A stretch of DNA of 64,000 nt, taken from Przewalskia tangutica (Eukaryota > Streptophyta > Magnoliopsida > Solanales > Solanaceae). Below are positions 1-12,167 of this stretch, one piece after another; positions within the stretch are counted from its first letter, which is position 1, and each line of letters starts with the position of its first letter. The DNA lies in contig JAQGDG010000276.1 in the NCBI GenBank assembly GCA_029844215.1, forward strand, positions 62,001-126,000, read 5' to 3'. The notes under the pieces are model-generated. The model was not told the DNA's origin and ran no database searches. It was given only the letters and a program-made list of their open reading frames with translations. Made by a program: the position numbers and the translations under genes.

Positions 1-1522
1 CTTTTCCAAACGTTCAAGTTTGCCTAATTTTAAATACTCAAGTTTCTCATTTTCGAAAGGTTTCAGAGTTCATAGTTTTAATCACTTAATGATATAATTC
101 TCTTTTAAAACCATTTGAGAAACATATGCCTTATATGTGAGTAGGTTATTCTTGTTTATAACAATCTTATAACAGCAGCCATGATCTAGGAAATGTAATA
201 TCATTTTGTCTCATCTTAGCTTTTATGCAGATGGAGGTTTCTACTGGTTTTAATAATACTTAAATAGTCAATACATTTCCCTTTATTAGCGCTGCTGTGG
301 TCTGTTCGATACTTATTCTGATTTCCAAATCAAGAAATATTATTCCTTTTAAAAACCAAGTACTCATTACTCATGAATGAGGTTTCACACTTTTTAACAA
401 AATTCAGATTAGTTCAATTAAGTCAAGTCTCTTATCTTTTAAGATCAAGTCTCTTAACTTCTAAAATCAGTAAACCATTCTTTTTACTTCTCTTAAGCCG
501 TTATACCTAACTTCCCATAAAGCTAGTATAACTCTTAAGCTTTTAAAACCAAGCATTACTCTTCTTTAAAAAAGGTTTCTTAACTCTTTTGAATTACTTC
601 AGATTCTTTTTATTCAGGCTTAAGTCAAAAGACATTACCGTAAAACTACGTTCGCTACACACGACGCTCACCGTACTATATATATATTCTTTTAAAATAT
701 CATGCTCAAGAGGATAGGAAGAATCACATACCACGCGACGATTATCGACTATTAGCAAAACGCTCCACGGCTATAACCCGGCTAGCCTTGTCCACCTTTC
801 AAGTAGAACATGCTACTTGTAGAACTTTCAACCTATAAAGGTTATACAAGTCTATCAACGTCTAGACTACTCGGTAGAATAAATCTAGATACAAGATTCT
901 ACGGAAAATTCAAGACTTCCCTACCCACAAACTTTACAAGTCTCATCAGAAATACACCCTATGTAAGTACAGCTAATTCCTTCTTATATACCTCCCTGGT
1001 ATATACTTATACTTAATTCTTATACTTCAATAGTATGTAAACTCAATTACAAAAGGGAGACAAGATATTTACCTCGATAAGCCCAAAATTATCCAAGTTT
1101 AGATGTCGATCCTGAGCAACGTTTAGCTCCTACATCAAGCGCCCAACCCGCTCCAAACAACCCTTAGAAGTTCTACGCAACTTCTTCTTAATACTTCAAC
1201 CGACTATGAAGATTTTCCTTAGGTTTCGTTTGAGACAAAAGGGCATAAGGTAGTATTTCCGGCTCTACGATAGAGGTATCTTTGGAATACTACAAGGTAA
1301 GGCTAAGGTATTTTGGTATAGTAACTATACTGAGAGTATTTTCTACCAAGAGTGGGGTACCTCTACCAACCCACTCAGAGTGGTGTACTGCCGCCAAGGC
1401 CTCTGTGAGGGTGTACCTCGCCAAGTCCTTCTCGGGCGGGGAGGGGGGGACGAAACCAACAAGAAAGGAGGGAGGATTTCAAGACTTGAAATTATCAGGA
1501 TGAAGAAGTCTTCAAAGTGGGG

Positions 1523-1532
1523 TATTTATAGG
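1523..1532 (-). promoter_or_regulatory. TATA box of LTR A1 left copy
   Basis: The minus strand reads CCTATAAATA, then a short C run (four C here) towards the start site. It lies about 400 bp inside the LTR, which would give a U3 of roughly 430 bp. Confidence 0.6.
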
Positions 1533-1612
1533 AAGATCAAGGGCCAAGATCAAGCCATGCGGGGGGCAAGTGGAGGGCCAAGATTTGCCCAAGTACCCCC
1601 TATCCCTACTCC

Positions 1613-1685
1613 ACAAAACAAGGCACAAAACAAGGTACCAAACAAGGCACAAAATAAGGCACAAAATAAGGCACAAAATCGTGCC
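1613..1685 (-). repeat. 12-bp minisatellite in LTR
   Basis: Six tandem units of about AAAACAAGGCAC. The second unit has a private GGTAC variant not present in the other A LTRs. Long lysine/asparagine/glutamine-rich reading frames here are translations of the repeat. Confidence 0.8.
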
Positions 1686-1928
1686 AAGAACTCGCACAAG
1701 ATCACGCCACTGAGGTGACAAGTGTCGCCTCTCGTTGGTCCAAAATATTTCGCCTCTGAAAATCCGCAAAATTATAAATGACATAGCCGATTTTTCCTCG
1801 CAAGCTTTGTAAAACGCTTCGAAAAACGATTCTTTCTAGTGTGAACAAATATTTTCGATCCTTGCCTATCTTAAGGCTCAATCTTTCGTGACGACGCCCC
1901 ACGCATATACCGAAATACGGGTATAACA

Positions 1929-1961
1929 TTCTCCTCCTTAGAAACATTCGTCCCGAATGTT
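1929..1961 (-). other. PPT of A1 with adjoining inverted repeat
   Basis: The minus strand reads AAGGAGGAGAA directly before the LTR start, the expected place for a plus-strand primer. Next to it, 1943-1950 and 1954-1961 form a perfect 8-bp inverted repeat (AACATTCG and CGAATGTT) with a 3-base loop. Confidence 0.8.
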
Positions 1962-2389
1962 CTTTCTAAGTCTCAAAACACACATGCGCCAGTATAGTTT
2001 TCACTGCTATACTTACGAAAACAATCACGCCACACCTGACCATAAAATAACACACGCACAAATACTAACATCCAAGTCCACGAGGAATCACCTCTAACAT
2101 AACCAAAGTCTAAAATATACTTCCTTCGTACCTTCACTTTACAAACGAAATGATCACACCTCTGTTCTTAACACATGCTCGCTTCTTCCCTTACTCGTCT
2201 GCATTCGCCAGACACTCAAACTCTTTCTCATAACTTACCACATTTCTGTTACTACTTCAGCTTCCAAACCTCTGGGTTACTACCCCAACTTGGTCATCAT
2301 TAACTGGGAACACTCCGGATGGATCTCCGATACTTTTCCGAACATAACAACACGAAAGACCGGACGTACCGCCTCCTACGTCGGACGAC

Positions 2390-2960
2390 AATGCTAACTA
2401 TAGGCAACTTGGCCTATTTTTCCAAATGATCTAAAAAGGCCCAAAGTAACTCGGGCTAAGTTTCTCCGCTTTCAATCTCGCCACACCTTCCGGTGGTACC
2501 TTCAAGACCCACCGCCAACTCGAACTCCCGTTGCCGCCGATTATCCGCACGACTTCTGTTGACACTGAGCTGCCGATAACCTCTCCTGGATAGGCTTCAC
2601 CCTATCCACATCCTGCTGAAACAAGAATGAACCATCTATCTGAACCTTGCCAGCATCGAACCAATCGACCGGCAACTTATACTCCCGCCCCTACAAGGCG
2701 TCATAAGGCAATATCCGAACACTGAAATGGTAGCTAAAAACACTCCCTCAACAGGAGGCAACAATCCTCACCGCTACCCCTGAAATTCAAACACTGGACC
2801 GAGGGCGAATGCGCTACTGAGACTCACCTGAGTTCCTAACCCTGCCTGGTAAAACTTCCAGAAAAAGAAATAGCCATAACCTGGGTTTCACTGTCTGTCA
2901 TAAGGTGAAAGTAGGCACCCCGTGCAGCCTTACAACCTTCCCGATATAATCATGTCGCAC
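2390..2960 (-). pseudogene. Integrase remnant of A1
   Basis: On the minus strand, short stretches in shifting frames resemble the end of a Ty3/gypsy integrase. Around 2945-2905 the in-frame residues KVVRLHGVPTF match the usual core segment before the second catalytic Asp. Around 2690-2400 lies the segment that is better preserved in A2 (VDWFDAG, then GPF). The frame shifts several times and no open frame spans the region. The first part of integrase and all of protease, RT and RNase H are absent. The family is inferred from these motifs, not from a search. Confidence 0.6.
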
Positions 2961-3659
2961 AATCCCTCTGCCGAGTAAACGGTCTTGACTGAAAGACAAG
3001 AGGGACTGACCTCATCGGCCCGACTACTGGTCGAACGCATCCACGAACTCGTACGCTGGTTAACTAAACTTGGGCCTAACACCCTCGTGACCCTACCGTC
3101 GTGACCACTCCGAATCGACCCGCCACCAAACAGTCTGGTTGACTCGCTGCATGGCCTCAACCCGACCCACTTTCGCAGAAACACTTGCTCCCGATCCGGA
3201 ACAATCTCACTAATCAAGTTACGAGAACCTAGCGGTCTTCTTAACTCAACTACCCTCTTTCATTCACACTACTCAGGGACTCATCCCACAAACATAGCTC
3301 ACGTGTACCATGTACTATGATAAGGGTCAAACACATAAAAATATATAAATCTCTAACTCGAGATGGCCTTGCCTCTAAGGTCTCTACGTATAAAACTCTA
3401 AGGCTCACACTTTCCTTATCCCCAATCTTACCCTTTTAACTAACCATGATTTCTAATCACAATTAACACACTGCTATCAGAACATAGCACTTAAGATATA
3501 CTCATCTTATCACATATACTAATCTCTAGAGGGTTAAAGATATGCCTGTATCTACTGCTTCACTTCCCTTTGTCGTTCTAATTAATCATGCCCTGTTGGG
3601 CGCATAGCTAGGGAAGATGATGAATTAGCCACTGATCCCGGCGTCGAAGTTTCTACATC
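2961..3659 (-). other. Internal spacer of A1 between gag and integrase remnant
   Basis: About 700 bp without a usable frame. The part near 3030-3170 is shared with B, A2, F, C and D and has a recognisable GTTAACTAAACTTGGGCC block. The rest is AT-rich. I see no RT motif. It marks where pol was lost. Confidence 0.55.
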
Positions 3660-4401
3660 CGCGCCACCTCCTGACAATTTCTCGCAAAATGGCCCCGCTG
3701 GCCGTAAGCATAACAAGCCGCCGGAAGCACGACACTCCCACAATGACACCTACCACAACGCCACACCGAGCGGGTGGCCTCTCGCTAATACCCTTCCTCT
3801 CCGAACCATCAATCCGGTTGGCCGAACCGACGCATTCGTGGAATTAGAAGCCCCGAGCTCACTAACTCTCGCATACCCCGAACGCCCCGAACCGCTGAGG
3901 ACCATTCTCAGACCGGGCAGAGGTGCATATCTAATCACGAGGTGGTTCACCTCGAAAGTTACCAAAGGACCTCGCTGCTCGCCCTCTTCGCCGATCTTGG
4001 TTAACCCATTGATCTCACGCTTTCTCGCCGCGCATAAGCCCGCATACGTGCCATGCTCAAGCTTCAATCAAGATCTACTTGCACAACCTCTCTTAGATAG
4101 TTATCAAGTCCCCGTGATAAAGCGATACATCATACTCTCGTAGCTACATCCTTAGCTAGTAACAGGTCGCCTCTTTGCAATCTATACTTTCGCACGGCCG
4201 TGGAATCAAGGTTCGAATATCATGGCCGCAGAGGAATCGCTGCCAGCGGCTAGACTCTGGGATCGCGACGCCGCAGTAACTCCCCGAATGAAGCACCAAC
4301 TCAGTGATGGTTGGGCCTCGTGCCTCGTGAACCCTCTCAGATTTACCGCAGCCTCCTCACCGCTTTGCCCTTCTTCGCCCAGTTGCCTTACGCGGAGGCA
4401 T
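3660..4401 (-). pseudogene. gag remnant of A1
   Basis: The minus-strand start codon at 4401 begins M-P-P-R-K-A-T, shared with B, A2 and F. The frame is lost within ~45 codons, so the gag core is recovered only in pieces. Near the C-terminus (3715-3674) a CCHC zinc-knuckle frame is readable as C-x2-Y-x4-H-x4-C: the second cysteine is tyrosine, as it also is in A2 and F. The upstream knuckle seen in B is missing. Gag would form the virus-like particle and bind RNA. This copy cannot do so as written, though some frameshifts may be consensus errors. Confidence 0.7.
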
Positions 4402-4512
4402 AACTGTAAGGGAAAGAAATACGTTAGAGGGGTCCAACTTATAACATAGTTCTAAGCACGATCTCAGAGTGAGAAGAATGGAAACCAATCCTAAATATCC
4501 TATAGCCTCCTC

Positions 4513-4543
4513 GATTATCGTGGTGCACAACACACCGATAATC
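4513..4543 (-). other. Leader hairpin with GTGCAC loop, A1
   Basis: On the minus strand the arms GATTATCGGTGTG and CCACGATAATC enclose a loop containing GTGCAC. The 3' arm has lost two bases relative to C and E. It lies 45 bp downstream of the PBS and upstream of gag. Confidence 0.65.
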
Positions 4544-4588
4544 AAGACTTACTTGATACGGTTCGTAGACACTTTCCGAGGATTAATC

Positions 4589-4599
4589 GCTCGATACCA
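4589..4599 (-). other. Primer binding site of A1
   Basis: The minus strand reads TGGTATCGAGC three bases after the LTR end. The initiator-Met tRNA complement is TGGTATCAGAGC, so one base of CAG is missing. A2 keeps the full form. Confidence 0.8.
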
Positions 4600-7577
4600 C
4601 TTTGTCACGACCAACCTGCCCGCGGATCGTGCCTTACCCCGCACCCAAGTAGCCATACATCGAGTAATCGGAATATAAAACAAGACATGAATAAAGTGAG
4701 GTGTAAAACAGCTTATTCGAGAAAACTTGCTCATGCGGCATATATATATATATCAACTAGAATGCTACATCCTTTACAATTCTGCCTACAACAAGCATTT
4801 CATGCACTTCTAAGAATGATATGATAATAATGGCGGACAGGTTCGCCATACCCCAATCTAAGTACCTACAACGACTGTGACTATACCACCGATAAGCCTC
4901 CGAGAAACGGAGCTTCCCAAAACGCTCAATCGTGATCCTAAGAGCGAGGATCGATGATCGTGTACTTACTGCGCATGAACGCAGCTTCCGGAGGTCAAGC
5001 ATAACAGTACCAAGTATGTGAAATCAAAATATCAGAATGAAATCATAGTAGTCTATATAAAACAGAGACATGATGATAACCAAACTACGCTCACAATAAA
5101 TAAGCAACATGTCAAGTCGTGACTCACGCCTCAAAGTCATCACTCAAATATAACTACGGGTCTCACGCCCACAACATCAATCATGCCCGTGGAATACCTT
5201 CCTCATCGCCTGGCCTATGATATAAAAACACCAAGGAATACACATGAACACCAGTCCCACCTGTGTCATCATAAAACCGCACGGTAAGTACGAAGGCATA
5301 GCCGACTACTAAAACCCACGCACTCAACAAGGTCATAAATCAGATCATGAGATCTGCTCTGCACCGCCACATGATCAAAGATGGCCACTCGCTCGCAAAG
5401 ATCTAATGCGCGCGCTTCAGCCCCGAACTTCCCGCAGCCCGCATAGGCCACTCCCATGGCCCGCATGAGGTATTCCCGCGTCGAGGGTAGCTACTCCGGC
5501 ATCGCCCCGACTCGCATCGCGATGGCCACATAGACCGCATGAGGTATAACCCCGCACACTAACTCGAACTCGTAGCTCCGCATAGGTCCCCGAACCGCTC
5601 GAGGTATTCTCGAATCATGGTCCTGCATCACCGAGATATACCCCAGACGGAGGCGCCTTAACCCCCGGGATCATGTTAAGGTGAGTGGTACAATACCAAC
5701 ATAACGGCTGATCGTTAAAAAACATAAGCGCGATCGAGGGAAACCCCTTTACACAAACATCACAAGATACTAACACACGTAGCATCCTAACATGTTTACT
5801 TATCAAACCAACAAGAAAGTTTTACAAGGCTATCACAACCCAACACAATCAAGTTATTCACACAAGGTACTTTCTACTTTATGTTAAACAAGTTCGGGTT
5901 TTTATCCCCAAAGTACTTCATACATTAACTCTTTAAAGATCCGCTTTCTCACAAAAGTCACACAATACCCGTAGTATAAAAATAGAGTGACTATCTTTTT
6001 AAGTAAACCAAAACACTTCTCTTTGTAAAATCAAGTAACAACATTCTTTTCCAAACGTTCAAGTTTGCCTAATTTTAAATACTCAAGTTTCTCATTTTCG
6101 AAAGGTTTTGTAGTTCATAGTTTTAATCACTTAATGATATAATTCTCTTTAAAACCATTTGAGAAACATATGCCTTATATGTGAGTAGGTTATTCTTGTT
6201 TATAACAATCTTATAACAAAGAACCATGATCTAGGAAATGTAATATCATTTTGTCTCATCTTAGCTTTTATGCAGATGGAGGTTTCATCGTTTTAATAAT
6301 ACTTAAATAGTCAATACATTTCCTTTATTAGCGCTAATGTGGTCCTGCTCGATACTTATTCGATTTCGAAATCAAGAAACATTATTCCTTTTATAAAACC
6401 AAGTACTCATTACTCACGAATGAGGTTTCACACTTTTTAACAAAATTCATTAATTCAATTAAGGCAAGTCTCTTATCTTTTAAGATCAAGTCTCTTAACT
6501 TCTAAAATCAGTAAACCATTCTTTTTACTTCTCTTAAGCCGTTATACCTAACTTCCCATAAAGCTAGTATAACTCTTAATCTTTTAAAACCAAGCATTAC
6601 TCTTCTTTCAAAAAGGTTTCTTAACTCTTTTGAATTACTGCATTCTTTTATTCAGCTTAAGTCAAAAGACATTGCCGTAAAACTACGTTCAGTTACACAC
6701 GTACGTCTACCGTACTATATATATATTCTTTTAAAATATCATGCTCAAGAGGATAGGAAGAATCACATACCTCGCGACGATTATCGACTATTATCAAAAC
6801 GCTCCACGGCTATAACCCGGCTAACCTTGTCCACCTTTCAAGTAGAACATGCTACTTGCAGAACTTTCAACCTATAAAGGTTATACAAGTCTATCAACGT
6901 CTAGACTACTCGGTAGAATAAATCTAGATACAAGATTCTACGGAAAATTGGGCAAGACTTCCTACCCACAAACTTTACAAGTCTATCAGAATATAGTCCT
7001 ACGTAAGTACAGTTCAATTCCCTTCTTATATACCTCCCTGGTATATACTTATACTTAATTCTTATACTTTAATAGTATGTAAACTCAATTACAAAAGGGA
7101 GACAAGATATTTACCTCGATAAGCCCAAAATTATCCAAGTTTAAATGTCGATCCTGAGCAACGTTTAGCTCCTACACTGGGCGCTCCAACCCGCTCCAAA
7201 CAACCCTTAGAAGTTCTACGCAACTTCTTCTTAATACTTCAACCGACTATGAAGATTTTCCTTAGGTTTCGCTTTTGAGACAAAACGGGCATCAGGTAGT
7301 ATTTCCGGGCTCTACGTATAGAGGTATCTTTGGAATACTACAAGGTAAGGCTAAGGTATTTTGGTATAGTAACTATACTTGGAGAGTATTTTCTACCAAG
7401 AGGGGGTACTCGGCCACCCCACTGGGAGGGGTGTACCCCTCGCCAAGGCTTCAGGAGGGTGTACCTCGCCAAGGCCTTCTCGAAGGGGGAGGGGGGGACA
7501 AAACCAACAAGAAAGGAGGGAGGATTTCAAGACTTGGTAATTATTGTGAATGAAGAAGTCTTCAAAGGGGGGGGGGG

Positions 7578-7587
7578 TATTTATAGG
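7578..7587 (-). promoter_or_regulatory. TATA box of LTR A1 right copy
   Basis: CCTATAAATA on the minus strand, followed by a run of 11 C (plus-strand G run 7567-7577). Confidence 0.65.
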
Positions 7588-7669
7588 AAGATCAATGGCC
7601 AAGATCAAGCCATGTGGGGGGCAAGTGGAGGGCCAAGATTTGCCCAAGTGCCCCCTATCCCTACTCCAC

Positions 7670-7740
7670 AAAACAAGGCACAAAACAAGGCACCAAACAA
7701 GGCACAAAATAAGGCACAAAATAAGGCACAAAATCGTGCC
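7670..7740 (-). repeat. 12-bp minisatellite in LTR
   Basis: Six units of AAAACAAGGCAC type with one CAAACAAGGCAC unit. Unit order is the same as in the LTR at 13832-17242. Confidence 0.8.
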
Positions 7741-7993
7741 AAGAACCGGCCACAAGACCGCCCACTTGAGGGTGACAAGTGTCGCCCTCTCGTTGGTCCA
7801 AAATATTTCGTCTCTCGAAAATCCGCAAAATTATAAATGACATAGCCGAATTTTTCCTCGCAAGCTTTGTAAAACGCTTCGTCGAAAAAGATTCTTTAGA
7901 GTTGTGAACAAATATTTTCGATCCTTGCCTATCTTAAGGCTCAACTTTCGTGACGCACGCCCCACGCATATACTCCGGAAATACGGTATAACA

Positions 7994-10512
7994 TCCTCGA
8001 CTTCCCGCAGCCCGCATAGGTCACACACGCACCGCATTTAGGTATTCCTCGACGGTAGCTAACCCCTGCATTCTCCCTCGACTCGCGCACCGCATAGTCT
8101 CAATAGACCGCGTAGTCACACATCGCATAGGGCATCCCCGTGACGGGATAAACACTTAATGATCAATCACGAGCATACCGCCGCCCGCATAGTCACATAG
8201 ACCGCGATAGCCGATAGACCCGCATCAAGGGTGGCAAGCCCTCGGTATAACAAGTCAAGGGGGTATGTGATATAATAACATAACAGCTTATCGTTAAATA
8301 ACATAAGCACAACAAGGGAAACCCCTTTACACAAACATCACCAGATACTAACACACGTAGCATCCTAACATGTTTACTTATCAAATCAACAAGAAAGTAT
8401 TACAAGGCTATCACCAACCAACACAATCAAGTTATTCACACAAGGTACTTTCTACTTTATGTTAACAATTTCGGGTTTTTATCCCCAAAGTACTTCATAC
8501 ATTAACTCTTTAAAAGATCCGTTTCTTTCACAAAAGTCACACAATACCCGTAGTATTTAAAATAGAGTGACTATCTTTTTAAGTAAACCAAAACACTTCC
8601 TTTTGTAAAATCAAGTAACAACATTATTTTCCAAACGTTCAAGTTTGCCTAATTTCAAATGCTCAAGTTTCTCATTTTCGAAAGGTTTCGTAGTTCGTAG
8701 TCTTAATCACTTAATAATATAATTCTCTTTTAAAACCATTTGAGAAACATATGCCTTATGTGTGAGTAGGTTATTCTTGTTCATAACAATATTATTAATG
8801 CAGCCATGATCTAGGAAATGTAATATCATTTTGTCTCATCTTAGCTTCTATGCAGATGGAGGTTTCTACTGGTTTTAATAATACTTAATTAGTCAAAACA
8901 TTTCCCTTTATTAACGCTGCAGTGGTTTGTTCGACACTTATTCTGATTTCAGAAATTAGTAAAACATTATTCCTTTTAAAAACCAAGTACTCATTACTCA
9001 CGAATGAGGTTTCACACAAAATTCATATTAATTCCTTTAAGTCAAGTCTCTTATCTTTTAAGATCAAGTCTCTTAACTTCTAAAATTAATAAACCATTCT
9101 TTTTATCTCTCTTAAGTCGTTATACCTAACTTCCCATAAAGCTAGTATAACTCTTAAGCTTTTAAAACCAAGCATTACTCTTCTTTCAAAAAGGTTTCTT
9201 AATTATTTTGAAATACTTCAAGATTCTTTATTATTCAGGCTTAAGTCAAAAGACATTGCCGTAAAACTACGTTCAGTTAACACACGTACGTCTACCGTAC
9301 TATATATATATTCTTAAAATATCATGCTCAAGAGTATAGGAAGAATCACATACCTCGCGACGATTATCGGCTATTAGCAAAACGCTCCACGGCTATAACC
9401 CGGCTAGCCTTGTCCACCTTTCAAGTAGTACATGCTACTCGCAGAACATTCAACCTATAAAGGTTATATTAGTCTATCAACTTCTACACTAATATTCTTC
9501 TGATGCGATTTCAGTTCAAGTCTTTACTGTAATATCCTTCTATTACAGTTCAATTCTCTTCTATGAATCTTATATTCATTTCTATACAACTACAGTATGT
9601 AATTTCCAATTACAAAGAAGGATAGGATTATTTACCTCGGTAAGCCCAAAATTATCCAAGTTTAATGTCGATCCTGAGCAACGTTTAGCTCCTACTCCGG
9701 GTGCTCCAACCCGCTCCAAACAACCCTTAGAAGTTCTACGAAACTTCTTCCTATTACTTCAACCAACTGTGAAGATTTTCCGTAGGGTTTCATTAGTGAT
9801 CAAGGGAAGTATAATAGTATTTCTGGGCTTTTAGTATAAGTGTAACCTTGGAATACTACAAGGTATGTGGGCCAAGGTATTTTGGAATAGTAACAATACT
9901 TGGAGAGTATTTCTACCAAGGGGGGGGGGGTATTTATACGAGGCAACACAAGAGAGGTACTCGGCCAAGGCCACTAGGAGGGGTACCTCGCCAAGTGGCC
10001 TTCTCAAAGGGAGGGGGGAGAGGTTTGGACGAAACTATAGAGAGGGAGGGAGAGGGACTTCAAGACTTAGAGATTTTTGTGGATGAAGAAGTCTTCACAA
10101 AGGGGGGGTATTTATAGGACAACCAAGGGCCAAGATCAAGCCAAGTGGTAGGCAAGTGTAGGGTGAGGATTTACCCATGTGTACCTTATCCAACTACCAC
10201 ACAAAAATATCACAAATATCCTACCTAACCCAAGACTCCAATTCGTCCAAGAAACGCCCATGAATCCGCCACTTTGAGGGTGACAAGTGTCACCCTCCCG
10301 TTGGTCCAAAATGTTTCATCTCTCGGAAAAATCCGCAAAAATTAGAAATGACATAGCCGTAATTTTCCCTTCGCAAGTCTTGTAAAACGTTTCGTCGAAA
10401 AACGATTCCTTTCGGTAGTTGTGAACAAAATTTTCGGCCCTTGCCTACTTTAAGGCTCAAACTTTTCTACGTACGTCCTCACGTACATACTCTGGAAATA
10501 CGGGGTATAACA
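7994..10512 (-). repeat. LTR of B, left copy, right-hand part
   Basis: It starts inside the GC-rich tandem block and ends GGTATAACA. It matches 23293-25790 almost base for base, apart from CAG/CTG-type differences (for example TTCAGTT here against TTCGATT there). It has the extra GTAATATCC...TATTACAG segment near 9525 that the A LTRs lack. TATA box at 10109-10118. Confidence 0.8.
10109..10118 (-). promoter_or_regulatory. TATA box of left B LTR
   Basis: CCTATAAATA on the minus strand, followed by seven C. Confidence 0.6.
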
Positions 10513-10547
10513 TTCTCCCCTCCTTAGAAACATTCGTTCCGAATGTT
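10513..10547 (-). other. PPT of B with adjoining inverted repeat
   Basis: The minus strand reads AAGGAGGGGAGAA next to the LTR. AACATTCG (10529-10536) and CGAATGTT (10540-10547) form a perfect 8-bp inverted repeat. Confidence 0.8.
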
Positions 10548-10949
10548 CCTTCTCAAGACGGATAACGATGAAGTTCCTCTTAACTTAAACAAGTTGCCAA
10601 TGCCACACATGGCCACAAAATAACACACGCTCCAATACTTAATCCAAGTCTACGAGGAATCACCTCTAACATCACAAAAACTCCCACCCAAGGGATAAAA
10701 GATACTCCCTTCGCACCTTCACTTTACAAAAGAAAAGATCACATCTATGTTCTTAACACGTGCTCGCTTCTTCCCTTACTCGTCGCACTTTCTCGTACAC
10801 TCGAACTCTTTCTCATAACTTACCACATTCCCATATCGCTTGGCCAAAACCCCGGGTTACTACCTCAACTTGGTCACTAATCGAGAATACTCGATGGATC
10901 TCCAAACTCTTCCAACATAGCAACATGAAAGATCGGACGCATCGCCTCC

Positions 10950-11520
10950 TACGCCGGACGGCAATGCTAACTATATGCAACCCGACTACTCTACAAACAA
11001 TCTGCAAATGCCCAAAAGTAACTCGGCTAAGTTCCTCTGCTTTCCAAAACTCGCCACACCCTTTCCGGTGGTACCTTCAAGAAGACCCACCGCCAACCTG
11101 AACTCTAAGTGTCGCCGATCATCCGCATCGACTTCGCTGACTCGAGCCGCCAATAATCTCTTCGGATAAGCTTCACCCTATCCACTTCCTGCCGAAACAA
11201 GTATGAACCAACTATCTGAACTTTGCCGACATCGAACCAATCGACCGGCAACTTACACTTCCGCCCCTACAAGGCTTCGTAAGGAGATATCCGAATACTG
11301 AAATGGTAGTTATAAAAACACTCCCTCAACAGGAGGCAACCATCCTCACAGCTACCCCTGAAATCCAAACACTGGCCCGAGGGAGAATGCGATACTAAGA
11401 CTCACCTGAGTTCCTAACCCTGCCTGGTAAAACCTCCAGAAAGAAACACCAGAACCTGGCTCCACTCGCATAAGGTGAAAGTAGGCACCTCATGCAACCT
11501 TACAACCTTCCTGAATAACA
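10950..11520 (-). pseudogene. Integrase remnant of B
   Basis: Homologous by position and sequence to 2390-2960 and 17700-18250. The segment near 11510-11470 reads V-V-R-L-H-x-V-P on the minus strand. The open frame is broken in several places. The rest of pol is absent. Confidence 0.5.
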
Positions 11521-12167
11521 TCTCGCATAACCCTCTGCCGAGTAAACGGTCCTGGCTGAAAGACAAGATGGGCTGACCTCATCGGCCCGACTACTGATCG
11601 AACGCTTCCACGAACTCGTACGATGGTTAACTAAACTTGGGCCTAGCGCCTCATGACTTACCACCAAGTGACCACCTCGAACCGACCCACCACATTACCG
11701 CCACGGTTGACCCGCAATCGGTCCCCAACCGGACCCGCTATCGCGCGAAAGACTCTTGTTCCCCGATCCGGAACAATCTCACTAATCAAGTCACGAAAAC
11801 CTAGTGGTCTTCTTAGCTCAACTACCCTCTTTCATATCATACCACTCAGGGACTTACCACACAAATATATCTCACGTGCACTATGCACTCCGATAAGGGT
11901 CAAACATAAAAATACATCTTTTACTCGAGATGGCCTTACCTCTAAGGTCTCCACGTATAAAACTCTAAGGCTCCCACTTTCTCTATCCCCCAATATTACC
12001 TGGTTAACTAACCATGATTTCTAATCACAATCTACATAATGTTAACTGAACGTAACACTTAAGATATACTTATCTTATCGCACATACAATCTCTAGAGGG
12101 TTAAGGATACACCTGTATCTACTGCTTCACTACCCTCTCGCTGCTCTAATCAATCACGCTCACTGGG
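11521..12167 (-). other. Internal spacer of B
   Basis: The non-coding stretch equivalent to the A1 spacer, with the same GTTAACTAAACTTGGGCC block near 11626 and an AT-rich part after 11870. The plus-strand frame 11653-12024 has no recognisable content and is antisense to the element. Confidence 0.5.

Larger units (their letters stand above)
1..1928 (-). repeat. LTR of A1 (3' LTR, truncated by window start)
   Basis: It matches 15277-17242 and 4603-7993 along its length and ends with the plus-strand terminus GGTATAACA, the complement of the LTR start TGTTATACC. It carries the minus-strand TATA box (1523-1532) and a 12-bp minisatellite (1613-1685). Its first ~1.4 kb lies outside the window. No host gene is visible in it. 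Confidence 0.85.
1..7993 (-). mobile_element. Element A1, RT-less Ty3/gypsy LTR retrotransposon (left end off window)
   Basis: Read on the minus strand this is 5' LTR (4603-7993), PBS (4589-4599), leader hairpin, broken gag, non-coding spacer, broken integrase remnant, PPT (1929-1939) and 3' LTR (1-1928, cut by the window edge). No protease, reverse transcriptase or RNase H sequence is visible between gag and the integrase remnant. It ends at 7993 inside an LTR of element B. A2 at 13832-23292 is a close copy. It could move only with enzymes supplied by another element. Confidence 0.85.
4603..7993 (-). repeat. LTR of A1 (5' LTR, complete, 3.39 kb)
   Basis: Plus-strand ends are TGTCACGACC and GGTATAACA. 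Contents in plus order: a (TA)n run near 4740, a GC-rich degenerate tandem block at about 5420-5650 built around CCGCATGAGGTAT, an AT-rich stretch 5800-6800, G-rich runs 7480-7577, a minus-strand TATA box (7578-7587) and a minisatellite (7670-7740). Small frames such as 6849-7058 recur in each A LTR because the LTR is repeated, and none looks coding. Confidence 0.9.

Noticed and set aside
810..1016. Small + strand frame repeated at 6849, 16073 and 22123
   Set aside because: Antisense to the element and inside the A LTR. The repetition is due to the LTR, not to protein conservation.
1380..1718. Lys/Asn/Gln repeat protein-like frames, also near 7330, 16774 and 22750
   Set aside because: Translation of the 12-bp minisatellite in the LTR.
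10760..11101. Plus-strand frame of 113 codons
   Set aside because: Antisense to the integrase remnant of B; no recognisable content.
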